64,000 bases of DNA from Candidatus Solirubrobacter pratensis (GCF_000425945.1 NZ_AUEK01000003.1:186001-250000); one strand, 5' to 3'. Counted from the stretch's first letter, positions 1 through 8,615 are shown. The notes: generated by a model from the letters alone, not told the origin. Translations and numbers: made by a program.

Positions 1-1
1 C

Positions 2-1093
2 GTGTGGATCACGCAGCTCAAGCCGCCCAAGGACGTCGAGGGCTTCAAGCTGCCGGCCACCCACGCGCTCGCGCTGGCGGGCGTGACGCTCGACGTGCCG
101 GAGGTCGGCGTCCCGCTGCACGCGCCGATCCCGTCCGGCCACACGTGGCGCGAGATCTCCTACGAGGAGGCCGACGGCGTCGGCTACCTGTACTTCGACT
201 TCTACAACGGCGCGATGAGCACGGAGCAGTGCCGGCGACTGCGCGAGGCGTACGCGTACGCGCGCTCGCGCCGCACGACCCGCGCGATCGTGCTGATGGG
301 CGGCGAGGACTTCTTCTCGAACGGGATCCACCTCAATGTGATCGAGGCGGCGCACGACCCGGGCGAGGAGTCCTGGTTCAACCTGCACGCGATCGACGAC
401 GTCGTGCGCGACATCCTCGAGACGGACTCGCACCTGGTGATCTCGGCGCTGTGCGGCGACGCGGCGGCCGGCGGCGTGCCGTTCGCGGTCGCGGCCGACC
501 ACGTCGTCGCGCGCAAGGACGTCGTCCTGAACCCGTACTACCAGCACATGGGCGGGCTCTACGGCTCCGAGTACTGGACCTACGTGCTCCCCCGCCGCGT
601 CGGCGCGGAGCTGACGGCCGAGCTGACCGGCATCAAGACCGGGAAGTTCGAGCCGATCGGGACGCGGCGGGCGAAGGAGATCGGCCTGATCGACGACGTG
701 TTCGGCGACGACGTCACGGGCTTCCGGGCGCAGGTCCGCGCGGTCGCGGCCAAGCTCGCGCGCCACCAGGACCGGCACGCGTGGATCGAGGAGAAGCGCC
801 GCCGCCGCGCGGCCGACGAGCGTGTGAAGCCGCTCGAGGCCTACCGCGGCGAGGAGATGGCGCGCTCGTACGAGTGCTTCTTCGGAGCCGACCGCAGCTA
901 CCACGAGGCGCGCACGCGGTTCGTCTACAAGCTCGGCGCGCCGTGCGTCGTGGCGCCGGTCGAGCCACAGCCCGCGGCGGCGGAGTCGTTCGTGATCACG
1001 AGCGCCCCGGCCCCGGCGCCTCCCGCGCCCGTCGCCGCCGCGCCGGCCCCCGCGCCGGCCGAGATCGGCTGGCGCCTGGTCTCGAGCGCATGA
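2..1093 (+). CDS. hypX: HypX-type hydrogenase maturation protein, C-terminal part (5' end outside window)
   Basis: The reading frame is open to the window edge, so this is the C-terminal part of a longer protein. About residues 40-250 form an enoyl-CoA hydratase/isomerase (crotonase) fold. The segment VWITQLK followed by FKLPAT and the acidic-aromatic stretch YLYFDFYNGAMS match the C-terminal half of HypX/HoxX, where a formyltransferase-like N-terminal half precedes the crotonase half. HypX makes the active-site CO ligand of [NiFe]-hydrogenase from a formyl group under aerobic conditions. The last 45 residues are an Ala/Pro-rich tail unlike the family core. The stop overlaps the next ATG (ATGA). 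The N-terminal half would confirm the call; a plain crotonase is the alternative. Confidence 0.72.
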   Translation: MWITQLKPPKDVEGFKLPATHALALAGVTLDVPEVGVPLHAPIPSGHTWREISYEEADGVGYLYFDFYNGAMSTEQCRRLREAYAYARSRRTTRAIVLMGGEDFFSNGIHLNVIEAAHDPGEESWFNLHAIDDVVRDILETDSHLVISALCGDAAAGGVPFAVAADHVVARKDVVLNPYYQHMGGLYGSEYWTYVLPRRVGAELTAELTGIKTGKFEPIGTRRAKEIGLIDDVFGDDVTGFRAQVRAVAAKLARHQDRHAWIEEKRRRRAADERVKPLEAYRGEEMARSYECFFGADRSYHEARTRFVYKLGAPCVVAPVEPQPAAAESFVITSAPAPAPPAPVAAAPAPAPAEIGWRLVSSA

Positions 1094-1539
1094 GCGCGTA
1101 TGCCGAAGTGCGGCGGGCGCCGGCGGCGGAGCTGCGGACCTCGCTCGGCCTGGCGACGCTCGCCGCCGCGCTCACCCACGTCATGGGAGCGTCGCACGCT
1201 CCCGGCGGCGTCTGGCCGGCCGGCGTCGGAGACCTCGCGATGGCGCTCGTCCAGGGCGCCTTCGCGGCGGGGCTCGCGTTCACCGCGGCGCGCTGGGTCG
1301 TCGGCCCGGCGGCGGCGGTCGACGCGACGATCGCGCTGGTCTGGCTTGTCACGCGCCTGCAGGGCCTGGAGATCGGCGTGCCCGGCGTCCTCGGCACGCT
1401 GACCGGGCTGGTCGCGGCGGCCGGCGCGCTCGCGCTCCTGCTCGGCGCCGGCGACCGCGCGCTGTCCGCGTGGTCCAAGGCCGCCCTCGCCGTCTTCACC
1501 CTCGCCGCCTGCACCGGCTTCGGGCACGTGGGGCACTAG
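1090..1539 (+). CDS. small four-helix membrane protein downstream of hypX
   Basis: This is a 149-residue hydrophobic protein whose ATG overlaps the hypX stop (ATGA), so the two genes are translationally coupled. It has about four membrane segments and His-bearing ends: LTHVMGASHAPGG near residue 30 and GFGHVGH at the C-terminus. No family is recognised. The coupling suggests a role with the hydrogenase maturation gene, but nothing in the sequence proves it. Its stop overlaps the stop of the convergent helicase gene by three bases. Confidence 0.7.
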   Translation: MSAYAEVRRAPAAELRTSLGLATLAAALTHVMGASHAPGGVWPAGVGDLAMALVQGAFAAGLAFTAARWVVGPAAAVDATIALVWLVTRLQGLEIGVPGVLGTLTGLVAAAGALALLLGAGDRALSAWSKAALAVFTLAACTGFGHVGH

Positions 1540-4500
1540 GCCGCGGCGTCCTCCAGCGGCGCGCCGGACGCCTTCTTGGCCCGCGGCCGCCGGGCGGCGA
1601 CCGTGGCGGTCTTCTTGGCGGCCGGCTTCTTCGCCGCGGTCTTCTTCGCCGCCGTCTTCTTCGCGGCGGCCTTCTTGGCGGCCGGCTTCTTCGCGGCCGT
1701 CTTCTTCGCGGCGGCCTTCTTGGCGGCGGGCTTCTTCGCGGCCGGCGCCTCGTCGGCCTTCTTCGCGCGCGGCCGGCGCGCGGGCTTGGCGGCCGTCTCC
1801 GGCGCCGGCGTCGCTCCGTCGGGCGTGAACAGCGTCTGCTGCGAGGCCGGCTCGGCCGGCTTCTTCGCGCGCGTCCGGCGGGCCGGCTTGGCGGCCTCCG
1901 GCGCAGCCGCCTCGGCGGCCTTCTTCGCGCGCGTCCGCCGGGCCGGCGCGGGAGCGGGCGCCTCCTCGACCGCGGCGGCCACGACGGGCTCCTCGGTCAC
2001 CGGCTTCTTCGCGCGCCGGCGCCGCGCGGGCGCGGCGTCGGCGGTCGTCTTCTTCGCGCGCGTCCGCCGCGGCCTCGCGGGCGCATCGGACGCGGCCGCG
2101 GCGACCGCCGCCTCGACCGCGGCCGCGGCGTCGGCGAGCGGCCCGGTGGCGGCAGCGGGCTTGCGGCGGGAGCGGCGCGAGCGCTTCGGCGCCTCCTCTG
2201 CGTCGGTCACGACCGGCTCCGGCTCGTCGTCGATCGTCACGCGGCGCACGCCGCCCTCGACGCGCTCGGGATCGGCCGCCACCGTCTTGCGCCGGCGCGA
2301 GCGCGACGGCTTCGCCGCGGTCTCGACCGCGTCCTCGAGCTCCTCGCCGACGCCCACGCCGGCGACGCCGACGGCCTCCGTCACCGCGCCCGGCGCCTCC
2401 CCCGCGCCCTTGCGCCGCGAGCGGCGCCGCTTGGCCTTGCCGCGGCCCTTCGGGAAGTTGCGCAGCAGCTCGCGCGCCAGCGCCGCCGGCTTGCGCGACA
2501 TCCGCGTGCGGGCGCCGTTGATGACCTCGCCCGCCTCCGCCGTATGCGGGATCGCCGCGGCCAGCAGCGCCGCGCTCAGCCTGCGGTCCTGCTGGCGCGA
2601 GGCGTGCACGAGCCGGCGCGCGTTGCGCGCGTGGGCGCCGCCCGAGGAGTTCACGAGCAGGCCCAGCAGCCGCTTGGTCTCCGGCCAGCGCTGGACCGCG
2701 TACTCCTCGTGGATCTCGCGCGTCATGTTCGCGCAGCGCCAGATCCAGTTGTTCGCCTGGTCGCGGCGGCCGATCTTCTTCTCGGCGAGCGCCTGCAGGA
2801 CGACCTTCACGCCCTCGCGCTTGTCGTCGCGGGGCCAGGACTCGACGAAGTCCAGCGCGCGGTCGAACGCCTCGGCGTCGCGGCCCGACGCGATCTCCTG
2901 CAGCGCGCGCAGGCGCAGCTGCGGGTTCTTGTTGCGGTCGACCGCGGTGATCAAGAACGTCCGCTTGAGCTCGCCGCCCTGGTCGAAGTGCAGCATCGCC
3001 CGCGCCCGGCGCCAGCCCGTCGGCGCGACGCGCGCGCCGGCCAGCGCCGCCCACTGGACCTGCTCGCCGTAGTCGAGGTGCTCGACGGCGATCCGCCACA
3101 GCTCGCGCTCGAAGACCTCGATCCGCCGGTTCTCGTCCCCCGTCACCGGCAGTACGCGGCGCTCGACGCGCAGCCGGCGTCCGCGTCCGCGCCGCACCGG
3201 GCCGACCACGATCGCGCCGCCGCGGTAGACGTCGCGGTCCAGCAGCGAGTGCAGCGTCACGACCGGGTCGTCGTGCTTGGTCGCCGGGTGCACGAAGTCG
3301 ACGACGATGCCGGCCTCCTTGCCCTGGTGGCGGCGCGTCACGCGGCCGACGCGCTGCTGGTAGATGCGCTTGGAGGCGGTCGGCGCGAGGTGCATGCACA
3401 CCGTCGCGCGCGGCGAGTTCCAGCCCTCGGCGAGCAGCTGCGCGTTGACCAGCACGTCGATGTCGCCGCGCTCGTAGCGCGCGAGGATCTGCGCCAGCTC
3501 GCGCTTGGGCGTCTCGCCCGAGACGGCCATCGCCTTCATGCCGAGGTCGCGGAACGCCTGCGCGACGTTGTACGCGTGCCGCACGCCGGCGGCGTAGACG
3601 ACGCCGGGGACATTGTTGAAGCGCGTCTTGTAGAGATCGGCGATCGCCAGGTTGAACGGCAGCTGATCGAGCAGCTCGGCCAGCATCTCCTGGTCGAACT
3701 CGGTGTCCACCTCGCCGCGCCGCAGCGGGACCTTGGCGATCGTGCGCACGCCCGGGCCGGGCGGGATGCGGACGCAGCGCAGCGGGGCGATGACGCCGCG
3801 GCGCGCCGCCTGCGCGAGGTCGAAGCGCGAGGTCTGCGTCGGGAAGAGATCGGTGACGTGGCGGGCGATCAGCGCGCCGGTCGCGGTCATGCCGATGAAG
3901 ATCGGGCCGGTCCAGGCGCGGATCGAGCCGGACGTCTTCTCGCCGAGCGCCGTGTGGGCCTCGTCACAGATGACGATCGAGTAGGCGTCGGAGATGTTGC
4001 CGGCGTTGCGGACGAACCACTGGTAGGTCTCGACCGTCACGGGGCCGTCGAGCGGCGTGCGCTCGCCCAACAGCAGCGCGGGCGCGATCCGCTTCGCGTA
4101 GCCGCGGTCGCGCAGCTCGCCGTGGAACTGGTCGACGAGGTTGCGGCGATGGGTCAGGATGAGAACGCCGCCGGTGCGCGACGCCTCGACGAAGCCGAGC
4201 GCCGCGACGGTCTTGCCCGCCCCGGTCGCGTGCTCGAACCAGAAGCGCTTGCCGGCGTTCGGGTCCTCCGGCGCCTCCGCGTACTGATCGTCGCCGGACT
4301 CCGACCAGTCCTGCGGCTCCTCGGGCTCGTCCTCGTCGTCGACGTCCTCCTCGCCGGGGATCCCTGGGGACGCGAGCTGGACCTCGGTGTCGACCGTCCC
4401 GTTGGAGCCGTTGACCGACCCGCCGTTGTTGCCGTAGCGCTGCGTGTCGGCGAGCAGCGCCGTCAACGTCCCGGACAGCGCGTCGACCTGGTGGGCGGAG

Positions 4501-4919
4501 AGCACCGTGCCGTCGACCAGCGAGGGCTCGTCCTGCGAGAGCAGCCGGTCCAGGCCGAGCATCAGCGACCAGTGCCGGCGCCACTCGACGCTCGGCGTGC
4601 GCGCCCCCGCCTCGATCTCCGCCAATGCGGCGTCGAGCGCACGGCGGCGCGGTGAGCCGGGCGAGAGCGTGGACGCGGGGTCCTCGCCCTCCAGCACGAA
4701 GGGCTCACGTGTGAACGCGGCGGCGCGTTCGATCTCGTCGATTGAGGGAAGCGTGGCCGTCTCGGCCACCTGCGTGGTCTCAGCCAAAAGACACGGCTCG
4801 GTCGGTGAGAAGCGTCCCGGCGCAATGCTCGGGCGGCGCTCCAGGAAGAAACTCGCGGGCGGGAGCTCCAGGCGCCGCGCTTCGGCGTTCCCCTCGGTCG
4901 GCTCCCTGCGAGTTCGCAT
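1536..4919 (-). CDS. SF2 DEAD/DEAH-box helicase with long basic histone-H1-like tail
   Basis: This 1127-residue protein is a superfamily 2 helicase. A Q-motif-like segment (LSAHQVDAL) lies near residue 140, Walker A (ATGAGKT) near 231, DEAH near 319 and TAT near 345. The second RecA domain carries QLLAEGWNSPRA and the motif VI-like QQRVGRVTRR. An acidic Asp/Glu insert (about 190-220) sits between the Q motif and Walker A. From about residue 785 to the end the protein is low-complexity Lys/Ala/Arg/Pro. It holds repeated ARRTRAKK units and a run of AAKK/PAAKK units like histone H1 or HupB tails. Family knowledge supports ATP-dependent nucleic-acid unwinding. The tail suggests non-specific DNA or RNA binding. 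The substrate is unknown. Confidence 0.88.
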   Translation of the reverse strand: MRTRREPTEGNAEARRLELPPASFFLERRPSIAPGRFSPTEPCLLAETTQVAETATLPSIDEIERAAAFTREPFVLEGEDPASTLSPGSPRRRALDAALAEIEAGARTPSVEWRRHWSLMLGLDRLLSQDEPSLVDGTVLSAHQVDALSGTLTALLADTQRYGNNGGSVNGSNGTVDTEVQLASPGIPGEEDVDDEDEPEEPQDWSESGDDQYAEAPEDPNAGKRFWFEHATGAGKTVAALGFVEASRTGGVLILTHRRNLVDQFHGELRDRGYAKRIAPALLLGERTPLDGPVTVETYQWFVRNAGNISDAYSIVICDEAHTALGEKTSGSIRAWTGPIFIGMTATGALIARHVTDLFPTQTSRFDLAQAARRGVIAPLRCVRIPPGPGVRTIAKVPLRRGEVDTEFDQEMLAELLDQLPFNLAIADLYKTRFNNVPGVVYAAGVRHAYNVAQAFRDLGMKAMAVSGETPKRELAQILARYERGDIDVLVNAQLLAEGWNSPRATVCMHLAPTASKRIYQQRVGRVTRRHQGKEAGIVVDFVHPATKHDDPVVTLHSLLDRDVYRGGAIVVGPVRRGRGRRLRVERRVLPVTGDENRRIEVFERELWRIAVEHLDYGEQVQWAALAGARVAPTGWRRARAMLHFDQGGELKRTFLITAVDRNKNPQLRLRALQEIASGRDAEAFDRALDFVESWPRDDKREGVKVVLQALAEKKIGRRDQANNWIWRCANMTREIHEEYAVQRWPETKRLLGLLVNSSGGAHARNARRLVHASRQQDRRLSAALLAAAIPHTAEAGEVINGARTRMSRKPAALARELLRNFPKGRGKAKRRRSRRKGAGEAPGAVTEAVGVAGVGVGEELEDAVETAAKPSRSRRRKTVAADPERVEGGVRRVTIDDEPEPVVTDAEEAPKRSRRSRRKPAAATGPLADAAAAVEAAVAAAASDAPARPRRTRAKKTTADAAPARRRRAKKPVTEEPVVAAAVEEAPAPAPARRTRAKKAAEAAAPEAAKPARRTRAKKPAEPASQQTLFTPDGATPAPETAAKPARRPRAKKADEAPAAKKPAAKKAAAKKTAAKKPAAKKAAAKKTAAKKTAAKKPAAKKTATVAARRPRAKKASGAPLEDAAA

Positions 4920-4971
4920 CTATTGAAGCAGACTCGGAGGAGGACGCCCTCCATGTGGCAACCTTGGCGGC

Positions 4972-5556
4972 ATGCGCCGCCTGATCGTCGTCGTCGCCGC
5001 CATCGCCGTGGTCGCCGTGGTTGTCATCGGACTGACCCAGGCCAGCAGCGGCGGGACCCAAGGCGACGACGCGTCGAAGTTCGACCTGCCGGCCGCCAAG
5101 CGCAAGCTCGCGGCGGCTCCCGCCCCGCTCGACGGCCTCTACGCGCAGGCCAACGAGCTGATCGGCGGCGGCACGAGCGCGTTCGACGCGCGGCTCGCGG
5201 AGCTGAGGGGCCACCCGCTGGTGATCAACAAGTGGGCCTCGTGGTGCGGTCCGTGCCAGGCGGAGTTCTCGATCTTCCAGAACGTCGCCGAGGCGCGCGG
5301 CGCGAGCGTCGGCTTCCTCGGCCTCAACGTCAGCGACACCGATTCGCACGCCCGCGGCTTCCTCGCCAAGCGCCCGCTGCCGTTCCCGTCCTACGTCGAT
5401 CCCGACGAGAAGCTGACGGCGTCGCTGAAGGCGCCGCAGAAGGTCGCCCCGATCACGATCTTCCTGGACAGCGACGGGAAGGTCGCCACCTTCCACAGCG
5501 GGGCGTACACGTCTGAGGCGAAGCTCAACGCCGACATCGACCGGTACCTGCGTTAG
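4972..5556 (+). CDS. TlpA/ResA-like membrane-anchored thioredoxin
   Basis: The 194-residue protein begins with an uncleaved-looking signal anchor (MRRLIVVVAAIAVVAVVVIG) and carries a thioredoxin fold. The redox motif WCGPC is at residues 91-95, in the context NKWASWCGPCQAEF. The cis-Pro segment is VAPITIFLD. Proteins of this TlpA/ResA group reduce or oxidise disulfides outside the membrane, for example in cytochrome c maturation or oxidative-stress defence. The stop codon is directly followed by the ATG of the next gene with no gap, so the two are probably co-translated. The exact partner is not evident. Confidence 0.85.
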   Translation: MRRLIVVVAAIAVVAVVVIGLTQASSGGTQGDDASKFDLPAAKRKLAAAPAPLDGLYAQANELIGGGTSAFDARLAELRGHPLVINKWASWCGPCQAEFSIFQNVAEARGASVGFLGLNVSDTDSHARGFLAKRPLPFPSYVDPDEKLTASLKAPQKVAPITIFLDSDGKVATFHSGAYTSEAKLNADIDRYLR

Positions 5557-6537
5557 ATGCCGCAGGTGCGCGTCGACCCGCTCACGGGTCTGAAGACGAT
5601 CATCGCCGGCGACCGCGCCGACCGTCCCGGCGGCGGCTTCGAGGTGCCGCCCGACGCGCCGATCGATCCGGAGAGGGATCCGTTCCTCGAAGGCCACGAG
5701 GACCGCACGCCGCCCGAGGTCTATGCCGTGCGCGCGAACGGGAGCGCGCCCGACACGCCGGGCTGGACGGTGCGCGTCGTCCCGAACCTGTACCCCGCGC
5801 TCGACCCGGACGCGGCGACGCCGGAGCGTCACGCCGAGCCGGACCTCTTCACCGCGCAGCCGGCGCACGGCGCGCACGAGGTCATCATCAACGCCCCCGA
5901 GCCGGTCTCGTGCATGGCGTCGTTGTCCGAGCGGCAGTTCGCCGCCGCCGTCGAGGCGTGGCGGGAGCGGATGCGCGCGCACGCCGGCGCGATGTGCCGG
6001 CACCTGATCGTCAACGAGCGCAAGGAGGCGGGCGCCTCGCTCCCGCACACGCATGCGCAGCTGTATGCGATGGACTTCGTCCCCGCGGCCGTCGCCCGCG
6101 AGCGCGAGCGCTTCGGCGCCTACGCGGTCCGGACGATGGGCGGCAACCTGCTCGCCGACCTCGTCCAGGCGGAGGTGCGCGAGCGCTCGCGGATCGTGGC
6201 GATCGACGACGAGGCGGTGCTGATGGCGCCGTACGCCTCGCGCGTCCCGTATCACCTGATGCTCGCGCCGCGGCGTCCGGCGGCGCGCTTCGAGGACGAC
6301 GGCCCGTCGGGCGCCGCGCTCCTGCACGACGCGCTGCGCCGCCTGCGCGCCCTGCTCGGCGCGAGCCCGCCGCTGAACCTGTGGGTCCGCACCGCGCCCG
6401 CGGGGGCGGAGCACTTCTGCTGGCGGATCGAGATCCAGCCGCGGCTGACGCACCTGGCCGGCCTCGAGCTGGGCACCGGCGTGAACCTGTGCATCTGGCC
6501 GCCAGAGCGTGCGGCGGCAGAGCTCAGGGGCCTGTGA
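5557..6537 (+). CDS. galT: galactose-1-phosphate uridylyltransferase-like (HIT superfamily)
   Basis: This 326-residue protein resembles GalT enzymes, which exchange the sugar phosphate of UDP-hexoses through a uridylylated histidine. The active-site histidine cluster is present as PHTHAQLY at about residues 163-170. The C-terminal half repeats the HIT fold, with ARRPAARFE and FCWRIEIQPRLTH near the end. Early motifs typical of the family (VRVVPNLYPAL, HEVIIN) are also present. It follows the thioredoxin gene without a gap, and no other Leloir-pathway gene is nearby. It may therefore act on another nucleotide sugar or be an ADP-glucose phosphorylase-like relative. Confidence 0.8.
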   Translation: MPQVRVDPLTGLKTIIAGDRADRPGGGFEVPPDAPIDPERDPFLEGHEDRTPPEVYAVRANGSAPDTPGWTVRVVPNLYPALDPDAATPERHAEPDLFTAQPAHGAHEVIINAPEPVSCMASLSERQFAAAVEAWRERMRAHAGAMCRHLIVNERKEAGASLPHTHAQLYAMDFVPAAVARERERFGAYAVRTMGGNLLADLVQAEVRERSRIVAIDDEAVLMAPYASRVPYHLMLAPRRPAARFEDDGPSGAALLHDALRRLRALLGASPPLNLWVRTAPAGAEHFCWRIEIQPRLTHLAGLELGTGVNLCIWPPERAAAELRGL

Positions 6538-6637
6538 TCGGCGACGACTCGCAGCTGCCTCGGCCGCACGCCTCGTCACCGCTTCGCTCGGCGCTCGCGT
6601 CGCTCGGAGCAATCGCGCAGGGGGCGATTCTGAGCCC

Positions 6638-7057
6638 ATGAGGGCTTTGGTGCAGCGCGTGTCGCGCGCGTCGGTCACGGTCGACGGCACCGTGACGGGG
6701 GCGATCGGGCCGGGGCTGCTCGTCCTGCTGGGCGTCACGCACGCCGACACGGAGGCCGACGCCGACCGGATCGCCGAGAGGATCCGCGCGCTGCGGGTCT
6801 TCCCGGACGTCGAGGGCAGGATGAACGAGGCGCTCGGCGAGCGCGAGGTCCTCTGCATCTCGCAGTTCACGCTCTACGGCGACACGCGCAAGGGCAACCG
6901 CCCGGCCTACGTGCAGGCGGCGCGGCCGGAGGTCGCCGAGCCGCTCTACGAGCGCGTGTGCGAGCGGCTCGGCGCGCGGCGCGGCGTGTTCGGCGCGCAC
7001 ATGGACGTCGAGCTCGTCAACGACGGCCCGGTGACGGTCATGATCGAGGTTCCCTAG
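6638..7057 (+). CDS. dtd: D-aminoacyl-tRNA deacylase
   Basis: This 139-residue protein matches Dtd in length and motifs. It starts MRALVQRVSRASV, has SQFTLYGDTRKGNRP at about 75-89, and ends with the NDGPVT motif. In the family, SQxTL and the Gly-Pro pair form the active site that removes D-amino acids (and Gly from tRNA-Ala) from mischarged tRNA. The final VMIEVP is the usual C-terminus. ATG 6638 gives the family-typical N-terminus; about 100 bases separate it from the upstream gene, so it may have its own promoter. Confidence 0.95.
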   Translation: MRALVQRVSRASVTVDGTVTGAIGPGLLVLLGVTHADTEADADRIAERIRALRVFPDVEGRMNEALGEREVLCISQFTLYGDTRKGNRPAYVQAARPEVAEPLYERVCERLGARRGVFGAHMDVELVNDGPVTVMIEVP

Positions 7058-7115
7058 TGTCGCGAGTCGTAAGTTCGCTCGCGCATTGCGGGATGCATCG
7101 TCGTGGCCGGCGTTC

Positions 7116-7160
7116 GCCGGCGAGCTGGCTCGTACCGGGCGTACTTGCGAGCTCGCCGGC
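7116..7160. repeat. long-looped perfect inverted repeat between dtd and the next gene
   Basis: GCCGGCGAGCT at 7116-7126 is exactly complementary to AGCTCGCCGGC at 7150-7160, with a 23-base loop that itself contains GTAC repeats. It sits in the 175-base gap after dtd and could act as a factor-independent terminator without a T tract. No gene is visible in the gap. Confidence 0.5.
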
Positions 7161-7218
7161 GGGCGTCAGGCGCGGCGAGGCGCCCGCAAGGTGCCCGCGA
7201 ACTTCCGGCTCGGGACAC

Positions 7219-7224
7219 TAGTCT
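7219..7224 (+). promoter_or_regulatory. -10-like box (TAGTCT) implying a leaderless transcript
   Basis: TAGTCT lies eight bases before ATG 7233, with no Shine-Dalgarno sequence between. That spacing would put the transcription start at or next to the ATG. No clear -35 box is seen. Confidence 0.4.
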
Positions 7225-7232
7225 CCCGGCCC

Positions 7233-7850
7233 ATGCCGCCCGTAGAGCGCCCCGTCTGCCAGTTCGCCGCCGAGCCGCCGCAGTCGTCGCTGCCGCACGG
7301 CCGCTGGGCGGACACCCTCCAGCAGGAGTTCATGGCCGCGTGCCTGCGCGTCGAGCCCGAGGAGGGCGAGGAGATCGGCTCGCTCGGCACGATCACCTGG
7401 TTCCCCGACCGCACCTGGCACGGCCGCACCTACGTCCCCGCGACGGCGCGCACGTCGACCGGCATGGAGCTGTTCGGCTACGTCTCGTTCTCGCCCGGCG
7501 ACGACGAGCACGACCCCGGCGACTTCTACGCCTGGGCCGACTACACGCCGGACACCGCCGACCAGCATCCCGACTGGCGGATGGACATCTCGCAGGAGGC
7601 GGTCGGCGGCTGGCGCGGCGACGGCGACGATGTGGCGGCCATGACGCTCGTGTGGGGCGTCCCGCTCGTGCGCGGCGGCAAGGTCGCGACGGCCGAGCTC
7701 GGCGCGCGCACCGTGGACCAGTGCGCGGTGACCGAGGACCGCTTCACGCTGCTCGCCCCCGACGCGTACGCCGACGAGTACATGGACGTCGTGCTGTGGG
7801 ACGCGACCGGAGGCGAGCTGGCGCGCGAGTCGTTGTACGAGGAGGATTAA
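7233..7850 (+). CDS. uncharacterised acidic cytosolic protein
   Basis: This is a 205-residue protein with no signal peptide and no membrane segment. It is rich in Trp, Tyr, Asp and Glu (for example ITWFPDRTWHGRTYVPAT and DFYAWADYTPDTADQHPDW). I do not recognise a family. The regular alternation of hydrophobic and aromatic residues suggests a beta-rich fold. The start was chosen at ATG 7233 because the upstream extension is Arg-rich and unlike a protein N-terminus, and because a -10-like box precedes this ATG closely. It is convergent with clpP. Confidence 0.7.
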   Translation: MPPVERPVCQFAAEPPQSSLPHGRWADTLQQEFMAACLRVEPEEGEEIGSLGTITWFPDRTWHGRTYVPATARTSTGMELFGYVSFSPGDDEHDPGDFYAWADYTPDTADQHPDWRMDISQEAVGGWRGDGDDVAAMTLVWGVPLVRGGKVATAELGARTVDQCAVTEDRFTLLAPDAYADEYMDVVLWDATGGELARESLYEED

Positions 7851-7928
7851 GGGTTTCGCCTCCAGTCGCCGGCCGTCGCGGGCGCGCGTCGCCGGTCGCG
7901 ACCAGCGGGCTTGCTCCCTCCGGCGACG

Positions 7929-8513
7929 TTACACGCGCCCCTCGATGACCCGGTCGATCAGGCCGTAGTCCCGCGCCTCCACGGGCGTGAAGAACCGGTC
8001 GCGCTCGAGGTCGAGCGAGACCTGCTCCTGCGGCTTGCCGGTGTGCTCGGCGTAGATCTCCTCGATCCGCTCGCGCAGCGCGAGCGCCTCGCGGGCGTGG
8101 ATCTGGATGTCGGTCGCCTGGCCCTGGAAGCCGCCTGACGGCTGGTGGATCAGGATCCGCGAGTTCGGCAGCGCGCTGCGCTTGCCGGCCGCGCCCCCGG
8201 CGAGGATCAGCGACCCCGCCGACATCGCGATCCCGCAGCAGATCGTCGCTACGTCGGGCTTGATGAACCGCATCGTGTCGTAGATCGCCAGGCCGGCGTA
8301 GACCACGCCGCCCGGCGAGTTGACGTACATCTGGATGTCCTTCTCGGGGTCCTCGGCCTCGAGGTGCAGCAGCTGCGCGACGACGAGGTTGGCGATGTCG
8401 TCGTCGATCTGCTGGCCGACGAACACGACGCGCTCACGCAGTAGTCGCGAGTAGATGTCGAACGAGCGCTCTCCGCGCGCGTCCTGCTGGACGACCATGG
8501 GGACTAGGGGCAT
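7929..8513 (-). CDS. clpP: ATP-dependent Clp protease proteolytic subunit
   Basis: The 194-residue protein is a ClpP serine peptidase, the barrel subunit that degrades proteins fed by ClpC or ClpX. The catalytic triad is visible: Ser98 in [10 protein letters not shown], His123 in LIHQP and Asp172 in LERDRF. The segments MYVNSPGG and [10 protein letters not shown] are family hallmarks. Start ATG 8513 is preceded by a good AGGAG ribosome-binding site (minus strand). It is a single gene here, not a clpP1-clpP2 pair. It is divergent from the SRPBCC-arsR operon, and the shared region carries repeated GCAAC/GTTGC sites. Confidence 0.95.
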   Translation of the reverse strand: MPLVPMVVQQDARGERSFDIYSRLLRERVVFVGQQIDDDIANLVVAQLLHLEAEDPEKDIQMYVNSPGGVVYAGLAIYDTMRFIKPDVATICCGIAMSAGSLILAGGAAGKRSALPNSRILIHQPSGGFQGQATDIQIHAREALALRERIEEIYAEHTGKPQEQVSLDLERDRFFTPVEARDYGLIDRVIEGRV

Positions 8514-8539
8514 GTCTTCTCCTGAGTCGCGAACTTTGG

Positions 8540-8604
8540 GTTGCCCTGACGCAACCCACTGGTTGCGCTTTCGATGATACTCTGAAACGCAACCCGTACG
8601 TTGC
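8540..8604. promoter_or_regulatory. array of GTTGC/GCAAC half-sites, likely ArsR-family operators
   Basis: Five half-sites occur: GTTGC 8540-8544, GCAAC 8551-8555, GTTGC 8562-8566, GCAAC 8589-8593 and GTTGC 8600-8604. Neighbours within each pair are always six bases apart. The first pair extends to a perfect 8-base inverted repeat (TGGGTTGC at 8537-8544, GCAACCCA at 8551-8558). Two 16-base palindromes GCAAC-N6-GTTGC are at 8551-8566 and 8589-8604. The array lies between divergent clpP and the SRPBCC-arsR operon, so binding by the ArsR protein encoded just downstream is the simplest reading. Confidence 0.6.
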
Positions 8605-8615
8605 AGGAGGCGCCC

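Noticed and set aside
4-1089. Long open frame overlapping hypX in another frame, continuous with the small membrane protein
   Set aside because: It encodes an Arg/Ala/Gly-rich sequence typical of out-of-frame reading of GC-rich DNA; only the part from ATG 1090 has normal composition.
1610-1760. Tandem DNA repeat that could be a minisatellite or a CRISPR-like array
   Set aside because: The repeats encode the AAKK tail of the helicase in frame and have no spacers of fixed length.
1470-4655. 1061-codon plus-strand frame antisense to the helicase gene
   Set aside because: Its product is Arg/Leu/Gly/Asp-rich without motifs, while the minus-strand frame has a full set of helicase motifs.
7056-7220. 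Inverted CTAGTGTC/GACACTAG pair that might mark the ends of a small mobile element
   Set aside because: Only eight bases match perfectly, no target duplication is visible, and the right arm coincides with the probable -10 box of the next gene.
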